A DNA stretch of 64,000 nucleotides from an uncultured Ruminiclostridium sp. (GTDB taxonomy: Bacteria > Bacillota > Clostridia > Oscillospirales > Ruminococcaceae). The stretch covers positions 1-64,000 of the forward strand of contig CANQED010000008.1 of NCBI GenBank assembly GCA_947594425.1, given 5' to 3'. Shown piece by piece: positions 62,101 through 64,000 of the stretch. The translations under genes and the position numbers were made by a program. Every line of letters begins with the position of its first letter. Position 1 is the stretch's first letter. The notes under the pieces are model-generated. The model was not told where the DNA came from and did not search any database. It was given only the letters and a program-made list of their open reading frames with translations.

Positions 62101-62961
62101 TTATTTTACCTCCTTTTTTAGACTGCTCGGATCTATTGTTTCACCAATTTTATCCCAATTTGGTTCACAATTATCAGTTCGCACTACGTAGTACTTAGAA
62201 CTAAATCTCTTTGAAAATTCGTCCCATGACCATTTTTTATTAGATTGCGCATCTCTAATAGTAAGCTTTCCTTTATTAACTTCGTAAGCCACCGAATGAC
62301 CACCAAATGGTCCAGCACCACATAAGTTTCCTCTTGCCCCATCGGGCTGACTTTGTATAGCTTTTAGTGCTTCATCGGGCTTTTTGTATGACTCTAGTGT
62401 AGCCCCTTTATACCATTGTGTGATTTCTTTTGGGCGACCGCCCATTTTTCTCGAATTTGCAGTTACATCAAAACCTCTACGTCTAAGATCGTAGACGGTG
62501 GAGCAGTACATACAATTTTGTATATACCCATTAGATGTTTCATAATCCTTAAAATTAGGATTTGCAGCTTTCATATCTTCGTCTTCACTCATCGTTGATT
62601 TCTTCTTTGGTAAATCGGCATCACTAGTAACATTCTTATTGTATTTTCTTTCACCACTCCTTTTTAGGATTCTTTTAGCGGCTATATATCCAGCTGTTAC
62701 AGCTACTGTTGATAGAGAGACAATAGCTGTATTTATAGTTTCTTCTGAAACAACATCGGAAATTCCACCAATATCATTTTTATTGTATGATTTTTTAATA
62801 GGTTTGTCAAGTGAATTTTTCCATCCGGCCTTCTTTTCAGATGCTGAATGTTCTGAATTTCCTAAAGGATAAGGCGGACCATTCCGTTTACCCCACTTTT
62901 GACCAAGAATACCATGATGATATAATTCCCGTTGAACATGCGTATAATTATACTCCCACAT
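62101..62961 (-). CDS. Tagged papain-fold (Tox-PL-like) phage protein A
   Basis: 286 residues from Met at 62961 (GGAGGAAG upstream; a longer frame reaches 63003). It has tag LYHHGILGQKWGKRN (13-27), a polar linker, a hydrophobic helix at about 76-96, a basic stretch, and a C-terminal domain starting NPNF at 134. The domain shows NCMYCSTVYDLRRRGFDVTA (Cys150, Cys153), GNLCGAGPFGGHSVAYE (His222) and LTIRDAQS (Asp237, Gln239): the Cys, His, Asp order of papain-fold Tox-PL toxins and deamidases. It shares domain order with the protein at 57932-58876 but is otherwise diverged. It overlaps the connector gene end by 14 bases and is followed at once by its partner. Role as a packaged or injected effector is inference. 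Confidence 0.7.
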   Translation of the reverse strand: MWEYNYTHVQRELYHHGILGQKWGKRNGPPYPLGNSEHSASEKKAGWKNSLDKPIKKSYNKNDIGGISDVVSEETINTAIVSLSTVAVTAGYIAAKRILKRSGERKYNKNVTSDADLPKKKSTMSEDEDMKAANPNFKDYETSNGYIQNCMYCSTVYDLRRRGFDVTANSRKMGGRPKEITQWYKGATLESYKKPDEALKAIQSQPDGARGNLCGAGPFGGHSVAYEVNKGKLTIRDAQSNKKWSWDEFSKRFSSKYYVVRTDNCEPNWDKIGETIDPSSLKKEVK

Positions 62962-63343
62962 TTTTCGCTTCCTCCTCCGCTCCAACCAAAAGCCGCCACT
63001 CATACTCGCTTGCCATGTTTTCCATAGAAGTAAGCACCGAAGAAGTAAGTGGCGGATCGAACAGCATCCGCACCTTTAAATATACATATGACTTAACAAA
63101 TTTCAATCTTGATTCGTCTGAAACAAAATCACTCCATGTGGCAGTGCTACTCTCTATAGAAAAGCCTTCTTTTGGACCTACACCAATCTGATACAATGTT
63201 GAAAACACTGAATTTATATGTGTTATAATATCAGCATCAAATATAGTATACTCTTCTGTAATTCCAAGCATTTTTTTAACTGAGGTCAGTATACTTTCCA
63301 AATTATTCCACTCCTTTTTATTTCTTCCATGGGCATGTATCAT
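62948..63343 (-). CDS. Head-tail connector (gp6-like) protein
   Basis: 131 residues, helical: LESILTSVKKMLGITEEYTIFDADIITHINSVFSTLYQIGVG, then FVKSYVYLKVRMLFDPPLTSSVLTSMENMASEYEWRLLVGAEE. The pattern is that of gp6/Phage_connect-type adaptors that bind under the portal. Its place here, upstream of terL, is shifted from the usual position after the capsid gene. It overlaps the HNH gene end by 26 bases. Confidence 0.75.
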   Translation of the reverse strand: MIHAHGRNKKEWNNLESILTSVKKMLGITEEYTIFDADIITHINSVFSTLYQIGVGPKEGFSIESSTATWSDFVSDESRLKFVKSYVYLKVRMLFDPPLTSSVLTSMENMASEYEWRLLVGAEEEAKNVGV

Positions 63344-63731
63344 TTTTTGTCCTTATAACCGGCTCATATGATAGTAATGAAATATCTCCGTAATGAATAG
63401 CATTGTGAGTATTTGGCGAGACAGCTATCAAATATTCGGTATTTAAAAGAATATCGCTTCTTTCTTTTATATCCGAAACCGAAATGGGGTTCATATGATG
63501 TATTAATATCCTTCCGTAAATCTCGTATCCTTCCATCCCAAGATCACATCCGTTATCACGTATTATCACCTCGTCGCGAACCCTTTTCCACTCGATTGAG
63601 TTATAAAACATTTGATTTAAATATCTGTCAAAACCGAACGTATCCTCACCAACGATACCACCAAGCTTTAAATAATCAAATCTTTCTTTGAATGTATTCA
63701 GCCGCTTAATTTGTGAATATCTTCTAATCAT
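63318..63731 (-). CDS. Phage HNH endonuclease-like protein
   Basis: 137 residues. The N-terminal RRYSQIKRLNTFKERFDYLKLGG and YNSIEWKRVRDEVIIRDNGCDLG precede the HNH core: RILIHHMNPIS (HH), later PNTHNAIHYGD (N and H). HNH proteins next to terminase genes assist cleavage of concatemers at packaging. Few zinc-binding cysteines are present (only Cys in NGCDLG and TCPWKK). The start overlaps the upstream gene by eight bases. Confidence 0.8.
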   Translation of the reverse strand: MIRRYSQIKRLNTFKERFDYLKLGGIVGEDTFGFDRYLNQMFYNSIEWKRVRDEVIIRDNGCDLGMEGYEIYGRILIHHMNPISVSDIKERSDILLNTEYLIAVSPNTHNAIHYGDISLLSYEPVIRTKNDTCPWKK

Positions 63732-64000
63732 CGTCGGCCGTCCCGCTATAACGTTTCATTGCATCAAGTGCATCAGCATATAATTCTTTTAATTCTTCTG
63801 CCGACTGATACGCCTTAGCCTTTTCTTCCAACAGTTTGTTTTCTTTTTTAATTTTTTCCTTTTCTAGCTGCTCGCGAGTCGAACCGAGTTTTAGATAATG
63901 AGTTATTACTTGTGCAGATGCAGTCCCTTCTTGCAGCTGCTTTTCGGCAAGGTCTACAGCAAGGGATATAAGCTGATTTTCTCGTGCTTCCGGAGTTAAT
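63724..64000 (-). CDS. Phage terminase-region protein, 5' end outside the window
   Basis: At least 91 residues, C-terminal part only. It reads LTPEARENQLISLAVDLAEK, then EGTASAQVITHYLKLGSTREQLEKEK, a long charged coiled coil, and the end KRYSGTADDD. The pattern is common upstream of HNH and terL genes in Firmicutes phages and may be a small-terminase-like DNA-binding protein; the N-terminal half needed to tell lies beyond the window. Confidence 0.7.
   Translation of the reverse strand, partial: LTPEARENQLISLAVDLAEKQLQEGTASAQVITHYLKLGSTREQLEKEKIKKENKLLEEKAKAYQSAEELKELYADALDAMKRYSGTADDD

Larger units (their letters stand above)
37473..64000 (-). mobile_element. Siphovirus prophage, late (structural and lysis) region, incomplete at the right
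   Basis: A continuous leftward block of head, tail and lysis genes with the standard siphophage order, AT-richer than the host part. It contains terL, portal, protease/capsid, connectors, tail genes, tape measure, tail tip, holin and endolysin. Integrase, repressor and replication genes are not in the window and should lie to the right. The structural genes appear intact, so it may be inducible. Confidence 0.95.

Overview
The window looks like a chromosome segment of a Gram-positive, Clostridia-type bacterium, most likely an Oscillospiraceae/Ruminococcus-like gut organism. This rests on strong AGGAGG ribosome sites, the Firmicutes gene order darA-holB-ricT, BspA-type leucine-rich-repeat proteins, a DUF4143 ATPase, and a siphophage whose genes are of clostridial type. 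The species assignment is inference; no rRNA or tRNA gene was found.

Bases 1-37,000 are host DNA. A leftward unit (promoter near 11,502-11,530) runs through a giant CoA-dehydratase activase-like protein, an SPFH membrane protein, the PcrA helicase and a HAD phosphatase. Divergently, rightward units encode a YkpA/YbiT-type ABC-F ATPase, then darA-holB-ricT, a 55-residue ferredoxin, a GGDEF diguanylate cyclase and a cation-diffusion transporter. A nine-gene leftward unit follows (promoter near 29,724-29,752): lysC, thyA, a DnaQ-like exonuclease, a sialate-esterase-like SGNH hydrolase, malQ, pth, mfd, a one-TM protein and aroK, with gaps of 0-28 bases or overlaps. Rightward again are a 56-residue protein, a uridine-kinase-like P-loop kinase and a CheV-like CheW-REC protein.

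Two large secreted LRR/fibronectin-III paralogues (113-2185 and 32,862-34,943), a decayed C-terminal remnant of a third (32,099-32,182), and inverted copies of an intergenic repeat (about 2,840-2,998 and 32,290-32,450) make a dispersed repeat family bracketing about 29 kb. A DUF4143 ATPase with a direct-repeat candidate operator, and a 280-bp structured element bounded by 27-base inverted repeats, sit at the host/phage junction.

From about 37.2 kb to the right edge the DNA is a lower-GC, leftward-transcribed siphovirus prophage; its right part, including any integrase, is outside the window. Read in transcription order: a terminase-region protein (partial), HNH nuclease, head-tail connector, accessory cassette A, large terminase, accessory cassette B, portal, fused prohead protease/major capsid protein, head-tail joining proteins, major tail protein, tail chaperones, a gp10-like protein, a 2,500-residue tape measure, Dit, Tal with an S74 chaperone, BppU-like baseplate protein, DUF6273-like tip protein, holin and M23 endolysin.

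The most interesting part is the pair of cassettes flanking terL. Four proteins begin with the same tag (YHHGILGQKWG) but diverge after it. Two of them carry a membrane segment and a C-terminal domain with the Cys/His/Asp(Asn) pattern of papain-fold (Tox-PL-like) toxins or deamidases. Each of these two is followed at once by a related ~80-residue protein resembling a small immunity protein. I infer a tagged, possibly virion-packaged effector/immunity system.
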